From CALNYX01 sp942490925 (GTDB lineage Bacteria > Chlamydiota > Chlamydiia > Chlamydiales > JAAKFR01), in assembly GCA_942490925.1 (NCBI GenBank), contig CALNYX010000017.1:1302001-1366000 (forward strand): a stretch of 64,000 bases of DNA, read 5' to 3'. Below the pieces are notes generated by a model, which did no database searches, was not told where the DNA came from, and saw only the letters and a program-made list of their open reading frames with translations. The position numbers and the translations under genes were made by a program. Shown piece by piece: positions 25,861 through 34,076 of the stretch (its first letter is position 1; each line of letters opens with the position of its first letter).

Positions 25861-27003
25861 ATGATCTTTCTAGACAATAATGCGACCACGCAAGTAGATG
25901 AGCTCGCTACGGAGGCAATGCTTCCATTTTTCAATACCGTTTATGCCAACCCTTCATCTCTTCATCAAGCAGGCCAGGATGCCTTAGCAGAAGTAGAGCG
26001 TGTACGCAGACAAATCGGTGAGCAGCTGAGCTGCTTGCCTGAAGAAATTTTTTTTACTCGTTCAGGTACAGAAGCAAATAATTTTTGTCTGAAACATTAT
26101 GCCCTTTCCAATAAAGAGCGAGGAAACCATCTCATTACCTCAAAAATTGAGCATGCTTCGGTTTTAGAAGTGTGTGCTTTTTTAGAAACAGTTGGGTTTG
26201 AAGTCACTTATCTCGATGTAGATGAAGTGGGAATTATTCACCCTGAGCGTCTAAAAGAGGCCATTCAAAAGAATACGATTCTTGTTTCGATCGCACATGT
26301 GAATAACGAGATTGGAACCATTCAGCCTTTAAAAGCTTTGCTGGCAGTTTGTGAAGACATTCCATTTCATACAGATGCGGTACAGAGCTTTTTAAAAACA
26401 GATTTTTCAATCGAAAACTACCCAGTCGCATTAGCCTCTTTTTCTGGACATAAGTTTCATGCGCCAAAAGGGATTGGTTTTGTATTTAAGAAAAAGTCAC
26501 TTGCTCTCCCTCCCTATTTGCATGGAGGTCAGCAGGAGAAGGGTGTTTTTGCAGGGACAGAGAATGTTCCTTACATCGTGGCGCTAGGAAAAGCCATGGA
26601 ATGCATAAGCTCAACGCACGTAGAAGGCATGAGACATCTTCAAGAATATCTTGTTGAGCAGCTTATGCAGATAGAAGGCATTCGGATGAATGGGCCCTGT
26701 GATCTGTCACAAAGGGTCTGCTCTAATCTGAACTTTTCTTGCAATTCTCTTGAAGGAGAGAACATTTTAAGAGAGCTCTCTAGTGCAGAAATTTATGTCT
26801 CCACCGGTTCAGCGTGTAGCTCGAAGCATTCACGAATCTCTCATGTCTTACGTGCAATTCAATGCCCTCCTGAATTTATCCATGGTAACGTCCGCGTTGG
26901 TCTATCAAAGTATACCACGCGCGCAGAAGTAGAAACCTTCATTGACAAGCTTTCAGCTATAGTGACATCGCACGCTCAATTCAGGTTATTTACATGCCAA
27001 TAG
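25861..27003 (+). CDS. Cysteine desulfurase-like PLP enzyme (NifS/IscS class V)
   Basis: 380 residues. The class V aminotransferase fold is shown by FLDNNATTQVD at the start, the IEHAS and NNEIGTIQP blocks, the HTDAVQ cofactor contact, the PLP lysine in SGHKFHAPKG, and the catalytic loop with cysteine STGSACSS. These enzymes take sulfur from cysteine as a persulfide for iron-sulfur clusters or thiolation. No IscU, IscA or ThiI partner is next to it; instead it sits between an unknown protein and an exporter. A dedicated, non-housekeeping role is possible. It overlaps the next gene by 10 bases. Confidence 0.9.
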   Translation: MIFLDNNATTQVDELATEAMLPFFNTVYANPSSLHQAGQDALAEVERVRRQIGEQLSCLPEEIFFTRSGTEANNFCLKHYALSNKERGNHLITSKIEHASVLEVCAFLETVGFEVTYLDVDEVGIIHPERLKEAIQKNTILVSIAHVNNEIGTIQPLKALLAVCEDIPFHTDAVQSFLKTDFSIENYPVALASFSGHKFHAPKGIGFVFKKKSLALPPYLHGGQQEKGVFAGTENVPYIVALGKAMECISSTHVEGMRHLQEYLVEQLMQIEGIRMNGPCDLSQRVCSNLNFSCNSLEGENILRELSSAEIYVSTGSACSSKHSRISHVLRAIQCPPEFIHGNVRVGLSKYTTRAEVETFIDKLSAIVTSHAQFRLFTCQ

Positions 27004-27686
27004 CCCTTAGATATGTTGCGATGGCGCTTACAGCCAGCTTCATGATTGGTTTTTTTCCGATCTATTGGGCAATGTTCAGTGAAGTGAGTAGCAATATTCT
27101 TCTTTTTTATAGGAGCTTTTGGAGCTGTATTTTCTTGCTGCCGGTGATCATTTTTTGTAAGGGAAAGCTTGTTGTGCAAGAGATTCCTTTCTTCTTATTG
27201 TCAGCAACCTGTTTGGGGGCAAATTGGCTCGTTTATATCTATGCAATCAATCACAATCATGTGATAGAAGCGAGCATGGCGTATTTCATTTTTCCGCTTG
27301 TGAGTACTCTTTTGGGATTTTTCTTTTTTAAAGAACCGATTTCAAAAAAACAGCAATGGGCACTACTTTGTGTTGCGTTAGGCCTTTCTTATCTGTTTGT
27401 TGTGAAGCACATTTTTCCAGTATATTCCTTAGTGATTTCGTTAACTTTTGCCTGCTATGCTTTGATTGGAAAACTCGTTAAGACATCTGTTTTTATCCGT
27501 ATGGCTATTGAATGTTTATTAATTAGCCTCTTTTTAATGTTATGTTTTCAATCCCCAATGCAACTTACCATGCATTTTTTGCAGTTTGATGTCTTAATGC
27601 GTCTATTGCTCCTTATGGGAGGAGTGATCACTGTCATGACCTTTGCTTGTTTTAACAGCGCCGTTAAAAGACTCCTTTTTCATTGA
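26994..27686 (+). pseudogene. RarD-like EamA/DMT transporter, 5' part of frameshifted gene
   Basis: 230 residues covering about eight or nine of ten expected membrane helices (for example SNILLFYRSFWSCIFLLPV and VIEASMAYFIFPLVSTLLGF). It matches the RarD branch of drug/metabolite transporters. The frame stops at 27686 soon after NSAVKRL, where RarD proteins continue. Dropping back one base at the CTCCTTTTTC run (near 27675) restores the family sequence in the next fragment. The cause may be a 1-base deletion, a sequencing error or programmed slippage. It begins inside the desulfurase gene. Confidence 0.8.
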
Positions 27687-27865
27687 TGGGCTTGATCGGC
27701 TTTGTTGTGCCGACATTGGTTTTCTTAATTGGTGTTTTTTATTTTCATGAAGAGCTAGATCATCAGAGACTCTATTCGACGCTCATGATTTGGGTGGGAG
27801 TGCTGCTTTACATTTCTGATTTAGGCTTCTACAAATCGTTAAGATCTGCCACATCAAGGAGCTGA
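27683..27865 (+). pseudogene. RarD-like EamA/DMT transporter, 3' part after frameshift
   Basis: 61 residues with two hydrophobic helices (GLIGFVVPTLVFLIGVFYF and LMIWVGVLLYISDLGFY) that form the expected last two helices of the transporter begun at 26994. No independent ribosome site is seen, so it is best read as the continuation of the same gene. Its end overlaps the convergent zinc-ribbon gene by 37 bases. Confidence 0.7.
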
Positions 27866-29889
27866 AGCTCAGTATCCACCTTAACTCTTTTTCCATCTGA
27901 TGTACGTAAATAATATTCAAGGACGGGAGAGGCAGCATCTGGAAATGCATCGGCGCGCTTTCGTTTTTTTGTATCATTACATTTGGGGCATCCCGTTTTC
28001 TTGTGAGTTGCTCGTGAATCGACACGGGCCTGCCAGCTGTGCACTGGGTTATTTTGGCAAAGCCAGTACACTTTTACAGGAGAGGTGATGCGAATTTTAG
28101 CGGGATCAAGCTTATTTTTCGAAGCATCCCATTCTTTCATGAGCTGAGTTTGACTCGAAAGAAAGGGTTGATCAGACTGTCTTCTTATTGTAGAACACTC
28201 AGAGCATCCCCTTCCCGAAACGCGGGAGTCAATACGTGCCTTCCATCTGTGCCCCTCACTACAAATCCAATGCGCATAGCGACAAGATCCTAATGTAAGA
28301 ACTGCTGGGTTCAGATCTTTGTTTTTTTTCGGATCCCACTCCTTCATGAGATCATGTCGTGTTGAAAGAGAAGGTTGTACAGTTCGCTTTCTAGCAACTT
28401 TTGGAGATTTTGTGGCTGCTTTTAGAAGCCGTGTTGCTGCTTGCGAGGCGCAACTCGGACATCCAGCTCCATAAGCACGAGAAGAGATATCCGCAATCCA
28501 GGTATGCTCGTTTAAACACTTCCAATGTGCTTTTGTATGACATCCCAAGGTGAGTTCATCTGGATCAAAACCAACCTCTTTATTAGCCTTCAAATTCCAC
28601 TCTGTCATCAAATCCAAACGCGTTGCCACAACAGGCTTTTGCCCTTTATTACAAACGAGACACCCTGCGCGAACAGCAAGAACTTCGCCCTCTCGTCTGA
28701 TGCGATTTGCTACGATAGCTATCCATTCATGCCCTTTGAGACATTTCCAGTTCACTTGAGTAGTGTCTGACAAAGCAACTTTATTCGGAAGGAGACCTTC
28801 CTCATCATTTTTATCCCAATCCCATTCATCCAGCAAAGGCTCAAAAGAGGCTACAACAGCTTTGCCTACAATTGACAAGCTGCAATCGGGACATTCTGCG
28901 CCCCGTATACGATGATAAAGGGACGTTTTCCAGATGTGTTTTTGTGGGCAGACCCACTGCATTTTTAATGTCAAATCCGAGAAAGTAAGTGCCCCCTCAT
29001 ACTGAAGTTGAAGCTGAGTCAAACGGTCATTAGAGACATGTATTCTTTTATCTCCAAAAACGAGAGCTGATTCTCCATCAACCTGCATAGGAACTACAGT
29101 TTCGCTTTTGATAGCACAGGCTTTGCATCCTTGCTGCTCCCTAAACCGGCGTACTGTTGCCTCCCATGTTTTGTTGCAACCTGAACAAAACCACTTCACT
29201 TTGATATTAGATCCTGTGGTGATCTCTGATGCGCTTATTTTATTTCTGGAACTCCAGTAGGGAATGAGATCTAAACACTCGTTAACACGAGGCTTTTGAG
29301 CCCTTTTTGAACTGTGACAAGTTGGACACCTTTTGAGGCGGGCATAGTTATGAACGGCTTGCTTCCACGTGTGTCCAGCTGAACACTTCCAGCCAACTTT
29401 ATCTTTTGAAGAGGGATGAAGAGTCTCAGGGGCTATGTTACAATTCGCCTCCCAATCCCAGACCTCCATAATGTCATCGCATGCTACAATAGAAGGTGGC
29501 TTTCTTAAAATTTGAAAGCAGAGGTTGCACCCACTCCCATTTACTGCTCGGTGCCAAACCTTAATTTGCCAGCGATGTATCGGGTTTTCTCGGCATATCC
29601 AAAACACCCTTTTTTCAGATTTCAAGGCGGTGTCATTGGGGTCAAAACCTGCTTGTTGATTTTTCTCCCAATCCCACTCATCCATTAACTCCTCTTTTGA
29701 AGTTAACACAGGTTGATGCAAAGTTTCTTCACTACATGTAGGGCAATTTGCTCCATGAATACGATGAAAAAAAGCAGTCGTCCACTCATGACCAGAGGAA
29801 CATTTCCACTGAGCTTTGAACCTTTCATCTAGTGGTGGAAAAGCCACTTTATTTGACAAAGACCATTCTGTTTGGAGTAATCCGTTCAT
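27829..29889 (-). CDS. Nine-repeat zinc-ribbon (DUF4379-like) protein
   Basis: 686 residues made almost entirely of about nine modules of 60-70 residues. Each has the pattern L-x2-EWD-x2-KN ... W-x-C-x2-GH-x-W-x8-R-x5-GCPxC. The four-Cys arrangement suggests one zinc per module, like the treble-clef/zinc-ribbon repeats (DUF4379 type) that elsewhere precede Vsr-like nucleases. No nuclease domain is present here. Modules 4 and 5 are the most diverged: module 5 has lost the EWD core and follows a spacer of about 15 residues. The C-terminal 30 residues are unrelated to the repeats (EYYLRTSDGKRVKVDTE). Its role may be binding nucleic acid or a host protein. Confidence 0.85.
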   Translation of the reverse strand: MNGLLQTEWSLSNKVAFPPLDERFKAQWKCSSGHEWTTAFFHRIHGANCPTCSEETLHQPVLTSKEELMDEWDWEKNQQAGFDPNDTALKSEKRVFWICRENPIHRWQIKVWHRAVNGSGCNLCFQILRKPPSIVACDDIMEVWDWEANCNIAPETLHPSSKDKVGWKCSAGHTWKQAVHNYARLKRCPTCHSSKRAQKPRVNECLDLIPYWSSRNKISASEITTGSNIKVKWFCSGCNKTWEATVRRFREQQGCKACAIKSETVVPMQVDGESALVFGDKRIHVSNDRLTQLQLQYEGALTFSDLTLKMQWVCPQKHIWKTSLYHRIRGAECPDCSLSIVGKAVVASFEPLLDEWDWDKNDEEGLLPNKVALSDTTQVNWKCLKGHEWIAIVANRIRREGEVLAVRAGCLVCNKGQKPVVATRLDLMTEWNLKANKEVGFDPDELTLGCHTKAHWKCLNEHTWIADISSRAYGAGCPSCASQAATRLLKAATKSPKVARKRTVQPSLSTRHDLMKEWDPKKNKDLNPAVLTLGSCRYAHWICSEGHRWKARIDSRVSGRGCSECSTIRRQSDQPFLSSQTQLMKEWDASKNKLDPAKIRITSPVKVYWLCQNNPVHSWQARVDSRATHKKTGCPKCNDTKKRKRADAFPDAASPVLEYYLRTSDGKRVKVDTELQLLDVADLNDL

Positions 29890-30085
29890 TTTAAGTCAAA
29901 ATTACGTTAAAATAATCAACTCTTACTATTCAGAATAAAAGATTGTGCTGATGAAAAATATATTGGTAAAGCTTTTTGATTTTAAAGGTTTCAACTAATG
30001 AAGTGACTGATTTTCACTTCAGCTTAAATTCGCGTGAAATCACATGCGAACCAGTAGCATAGTTGATTGTGTTTCAAAAAGCAGT

Positions 30086-30679
30086 CTAGGTTCCAGCCGG
30101 TTCTTTGAAGTAGTCGTTGAGGCCTTCGCGAGTTGCGCGCATCGATTTTTCACCAGCCTTCCAGTTAGCTGGGCAAACCTCGCCATTCTCTTCGAAAAAG
30201 ATCAGAGAATCAACCATACGAATTGCCTCATCAACTGAGCGACCAAGAGGAAGATCATTCACCAGCTGATGGCGCACAACGCCCTCTTTGTCAATCAAGA
30301 ATAGACCTCTGTAGGCAATTCCTTCATCTTCTTTGAGAACACCGTATGTGTTACAAATCTCTTTGTTTAGATCTGAAAGGATTGGATATTGCACGCCTTG
30401 GATTCCACCCTTGCTTCTTGGCGTATTGAGCCAAGCCTGGTGAGAAAAAGCGCTGTCAACTGAACAGCCCACAACTTGAACATTCCGTTTTAGAAACTCG
30501 GTTAGCTTCTCTTGAAAAGCATGCAGCTCTGTGGGGCAGACGAAGGTAAAATCAAGTGGGTAGAAAAAGAGTAAGACGTATTTTCCTTTGAGTGCATCAA
30601 GAGTGAAGCGCTCTTCGATGCGCCCATCAACAACAGCTTTAACATCGAAATTTGGGGCTTGTTTTCCTACTAGTGACAT
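30086..30679 (-). CDS. 2-Cys peroxiredoxin (AhpC/TSA family)
   Basis: 197 residues. The peroxidatic cysteine lies in DFTFVCPTEL and the resolving cysteine in NGEVCPANW near the C-terminus, with the usual LIDKEGVVRH strand. It reduces hydrogen and organic peroxides using thioredoxin-type partners. The ATG at 30679 follows GGAGGAGGTC, which favours it over the in-frame start at 30700. tRNA-Arg lies just upstream on the same strand. Confidence 0.94.
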   Translation of the reverse strand: MSLVGKQAPNFDVKAVVDGRIEERFTLDALKGKYVLLFFYPLDFTFVCPTELHAFQEKLTEFLKRNVQVVGCSVDSAFSHQAWLNTPRSKGGIQGVQYPILSDLNKEICNTYGVLKEDEGIAYRGLFLIDKEGVVRHQLVNDLPLGRSVDEAIRMVDSLIFFEENGEVCPANWKAGEKSMRATREGLNDYFKEPAGT

Positions 30680-30706
30680 GATGAGACCTCCTCCAATCAA
30701 AATTGA

Positions 30707-30780
30707 TGCACTGGAGAGGATTCGAACCTCTGACCGCCCGGTTCGTAGCCGGGTACTCTATCCAGCTGAGCTACCAGTGC
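30707..30780 (-). tRNA. tRNA-Arg (ACG)
   Basis: The minus strand gives a perfect 7-bp acceptor (GCACTGG/CCAGTGC), a standard D arm (GCTCAGCTGGATAGAG), the anticodon arm CCCGG-CTACGAA-CCGGG with anticodon ACG, and the T arm AGAGG-TTCGAAT-CCTCT. The discriminator is A and CCA is not encoded. Confidence 0.96.
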
Positions 30781-30903
30781 ACATTGAAAAAAGAGTACAC
30801 TAAATAACCCTAATAATCAAGCAGTCTCTGCCATGTAGGAATAATTCAATATAATCAGTGGGGCCTGTTGTAAAAAAAGGATTTGTCGTACGATCCAAAA
30901 AAT

Positions 30904-32274
30904 ATGAATATTGTCATTATTGGGGCGAGTGATATCGGCATTCATCTTGCCACCATCTTCTCACAAGAAGATTATCGTGTGGTGTTGATTGACAAAGATC
31001 CAGTCAAGCTTGAGCAGGCTGGACGCGATCTTGATATTGCAACACGTATAGGTCTAGGGACTGACTGGGAACTCCTCGAAGAACTACTCGAGTTTAATCC
31101 TGATTTACTCATTGCGCTCACCAATGATGACGAGATCAACCTTGTTGCCTGTACGCTTGCTAAAAATTTAGGATATCCACAAACAGTCGCTCGGGTTCGC
31201 AAAAGCAAATACTTCATGCAGAGCCGTCTCAACTTCGAACAGCTTTTTTGTGTCGACCATTTGATCGGACCTGAAAAACTGACTGCGGATGCGATTGCTA
31301 ATATGATTTTGATCCCTGGCTCGGTCGGGATTGAAAATTTTGCCCATGGTATGGTGCAGATGCGGACAATGAAGGTGCCTCCCTCTTGGCGAAAAGAAAA
31401 AATTCTCCTGAAAGATGTACAGAAGCTCGAACTTCCAACAGATCTAATGATCGGTCTGATCAATCGCGCGACTAGTCATCATGAAGGGCACAAGCCTAGG
31501 GTGATCTTTCCGCATGGAGAAGATTCTCTGATGCCTGAAGATGAAGTGACTTTTATTGGACAAACAGATGCAATTGGTCAGCTTCACAGGTTTTTTGGCA
31601 CGTCAGTTAAACAACCCAAATCTGTCATGATTGTGGGTGGTTCGTTGATCAGCATTTACCTCGCTAAAAAACTGCAAGAACACAAAATCCAAGTGATGAT
31701 TTTAGAAAATGACTATGAAAAATGTTGTCTGCTTTCTGAAAAGCTTCCTCTCTGCACTATTGTACAGCGCAGCGGCACTGATTATCGCTATTTACAGGCT
31801 GAAAAAGCAGGAGATTTTGATGTTTTTGTTTCCTGCACACGAGATGATGAGGTGAATTTCTTAGCAGGAACGATCGCGCGTGAGTTAGGATGTGATAACG
31901 TCATCATTTCACTCTCTGATACGAACTATCTACCTCTTTCTGAACGTCTAGGCATCACGCAAGTCGCATCACCTCGCATCAATGCTGCCAATCGCATTCT
32001 CTCAATTGCTCGCGAACGAACAATTGCTTCGATGGTTTCGATGTATAACAACCAGGCTGAGGTGATGGAAGTTAAAGTCTCTATGGATTCAAAAATTGCG
32101 GGGATTCCCATTCGCTATCTCGGGCCTGAACTTCCTCGCGAGATGTTGATTGTCGTTATTCAGAGTCATGGACGTATTTTCATTGCAGATGGCAGTCGTG
32201 TACTCTCTCCTGGCGACACTGTCATTGTCATCAGTAGTCCGAAACATGTGGATGAATTGAAGAGGTTGTTCTAA
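30904..32274 (+). CDS. trkA: TrkA, potassium uptake regulatory NAD-binding protein
   Basis: About 456 residues: two tandem RCK units, each an NAD-binding Rossmann fold (IVIIGASDIGIHLA and VMIVGGSLISIYLA) followed by a TrkA-C domain. It gates the TrkH potassium channel in the membrane. The ATG at 30904 matches the family start (MNIVIIG). A TTG at 30883 is also in frame, but it is too close to the AAGGA upstream. The stop overlaps the start of trkH, indicating an operon. Confidence 0.92.
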   Translation: MNIVIIGASDIGIHLATIFSQEDYRVVLIDKDPVKLEQAGRDLDIATRIGLGTDWELLEELLEFNPDLLIALTNDDEINLVACTLAKNLGYPQTVARVRKSKYFMQSRLNFEQLFCVDHLIGPEKLTADAIANMILIPGSVGIENFAHGMVQMRTMKVPPSWRKEKILLKDVQKLELPTDLMIGLINRATSHHEGHKPRVIFPHGEDSLMPEDEVTFIGQTDAIGQLHRFFGTSVKQPKSVMIVGGSLISIYLAKKLQEHKIQVMILENDYEKCCLLSEKLPLCTIVQRSGTDYRYLQAEKAGDFDVFVSCTRDDEVNFLAGTIARELGCDNVIISLSDTNYLPLSERLGITQVASPRINAANRILSIARERTIASMVSMYNNQAEVMEVKVSMDSKIAGIPIRYLGPELPREMLIVVIQSHGRIFIADGSRVLSPGDTVIVISSPKHVDELKRLF

Positions 32275-33920
32275 TGCTCTATCGCGATATTTTGCGCGCT
32301 CTTGGGTTTTACATGTGGATCTTTCTCATTCCACTCGCAATTCCAACTGGCGTTGCAATCTATTGTGATTGGATTCGTGGCCCTGCTTTTTATCCCTACC
32401 CTCCAGCAGCGCTTGCTTTTCTCATCACAATGGGAATCGTCGCTCTTTTAGGTCTATTTTTCTGGATCCTTGGACGCAAAGGAACTGGGCATCTTTACAG
32501 ACGTGAAGGACTACTGCTTGTCATTATCGTCTACTTTCTCACCTCTTTTGTCAGCGCTATTCCTTTCTATTTGAATGGTACATTTGCCAATCCAATCGAT
32601 GCCTTTTTTGAAGCAGCCTCCGGTTATACGACTACCGGAGCAACGATCATGCAAGCAAAACAGTATGACGAGCAAGGGAATGAAATACCTTACGTAAAAA
32701 CGTTCACAACGGGTGAGAAAACAACCTATAAATATTACGGCAATATCAAACCCGTCATTGATCCTAAAACACATGCGGTACTGTATACTGGGATTGAAGC
32801 TGTCACGCCTTCTCTCATTTTTTGGCGTAGCTTCATGCAATGTCTTGGTGGAGGCGGGATTATCGTCTTGTTTGTCGCAATTTTGCCAGCTCTAGGCGTC
32901 GGGGGAAAAATCCTCTATCAGACAGAAGTGACCGGCCCCACGAAAGAGTCAATGTTTCCCCGAATCAAAGAGACTGCCAGCCTTCTTTGGAAAGTCTACC
33001 TCGGACTCATTGCTCTTGAAGTGGTGTTGCTTATGGTGACAAATGAGAAATTTTCGTTTTTCGATGCGATTACGGTGAGTTTTTCAACACTCTCTACAGG
33101 TGGCTTTACGCCTAAAAATGCAGGAATTGCTGCTTTTGATAGCAGCATTTCAAACTGGATTATCATTCTATTTATGATCCTTGGCAGCATCAATTTTTCT
33201 CTCTACTTCATGTGTGTACGTGGAAAATTCTCTCGCCTCAATGACTCAGAGCTCAAAGTCTTCCTATTGATTGTCCTGTCTGCTTGTGCGCTGATTACAT
33301 GGCAATTAATCGATACTTCAAGGTCTCCTCTAGTTGGGCCAACAGGAGGAAGTTATACATTTTGGCAAGCCCTCCAACAAGGCTCTTTCCAAGTGATCTC
33401 GGCTCAAACATCAACTGGATTTGCAACATCAAATTTTAACCTCTGGCCTTTTGGTGCTCAGGTATTGATGTTGATTCTTTTCTTTGTAGGAGGGATGGCT
33501 GGATCGACCGCAGGAGGAATCAAAATTGTGCGTGAACAGACTTTCTTTCGTATTATGATCAATAAGATCGAAAGTATTTTTCGCCCTGATACGGTGCGTG
33601 AGTATCGGATTGGTCACACGGTCATTGATTCTCCAACAGCCATGAATGTTCTTTGTTTTTTCATGGTTGTTGCCTCACTGACAATTATTTGCACCTTTTT
33701 GCTTGTGCTCGATGGTATTGACCCTGAAACGAGTCTTTCTTCAGTTGCATGTATGATCAATAACACAGGGATCGCCTTTCGTATGGCTGGGCCAACGGAA
33801 TCGTTTGCCTTTCTTTCAGGATTTGGGAAGTTGCTCTCGAGTTTCTTGATGATTGCGGGAAGACTTGAGTTCTTTGCGATCTTAATCGCTTTCGTGCCCG
33901 CTTTCTGGCGAACTGCGTAA
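32274..33920 (+). CDS. trkH: TrkH/KtrB-type potassium transporter
   Basis: 548 residues with the repeated P-loop units of the Trk/Ktr/HKT superfamily: ASGYTTTGATI, FWRSFMQCLGGGGIIVL, STLSTGGFTPKNAG, TSTGFATSNF and GGMAGSTAGGIK. An insertion of about 55 polar residues after the first P-loop (near 125-180) is unusual and probably lies outside the membrane. It pairs with TrkA just upstream. The palindromic repeat copy 2 begins within a few bases of its stop. Confidence 0.93.
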   Translation: MLYRDILRALGFYMWIFLIPLAIPTGVAIYCDWIRGPAFYPYPPAALAFLITMGIVALLGLFFWILGRKGTGHLYRREGLLLVIIVYFLTSFVSAIPFYLNGTFANPIDAFFEAASGYTTTGATIMQAKQYDEQGNEIPYVKTFTTGEKTTYKYYGNIKPVIDPKTHAVLYTGIEAVTPSLIFWRSFMQCLGGGGIIVLFVAILPALGVGGKILYQTEVTGPTKESMFPRIKETASLLWKVYLGLIALEVVLLMVTNEKFSFFDAITVSFSTLSTGGFTPKNAGIAAFDSSISNWIIILFMILGSINFSLYFMCVRGKFSRLNDSELKVFLLIVLSACALITWQLIDTSRSPLVGPTGGSYTFWQALQQGSFQVISAQTSTGFATSNFNLWPFGAQVLMLILFFVGGMAGSTAGGIKIVREQTFFRIMINKIESIFRPDTVREYRIGHTVIDSPTAMNVLCFFMVVASLTIICTFLLVLDGIDPETSLSSVACMINNTGIAFRMAGPTESFAFLSGFGKLLSSFLMIAGRLEFFAILIAFVPAFWRTA

Positions 33921-33924
33921 GAAA

Positions 33925-34076
33925 CCCCTGAAAAACACGCTTATTGGAGATAGTGTTGAGGTTTTCGTCAGAACTAAATTCGGAGCCTGACGCTAACCCT
34001 TGTGGGTTAGTGAAGGCGAGAATGACGTTCTGGCGAAAAGATCGACGCTAGATCTGATGTGAGCGTTTTTCAGGGG
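33925..34076 (+). repeat. Dispersed palindromic repeat, copy 2
   Basis: Same orientation and architecture as 13101-13263. The outer stem is CCCCTGAAAAAC.. against ..GTTTTTCAGGGG, and CGTCAGAAC pairs with GTTCTGGCG. The central hairpin is CTAACCC/GGGTTAG. The centre is near-identical to copy 1, while the outer arms differ in sequence but stay self-complementary. It lies between convergent genes, and its right arm encodes the last codons and stop of the Bcr-type transporter. Confidence 0.75.

Noticed and set aside
33921..34069. Simple rho-independent terminator between trkH and the Bcr-type gene
   Set aside because: The structure is about 150 bases long, has no flanking T-run, and recurs at 13101 and 61377, so it is a repeat element.
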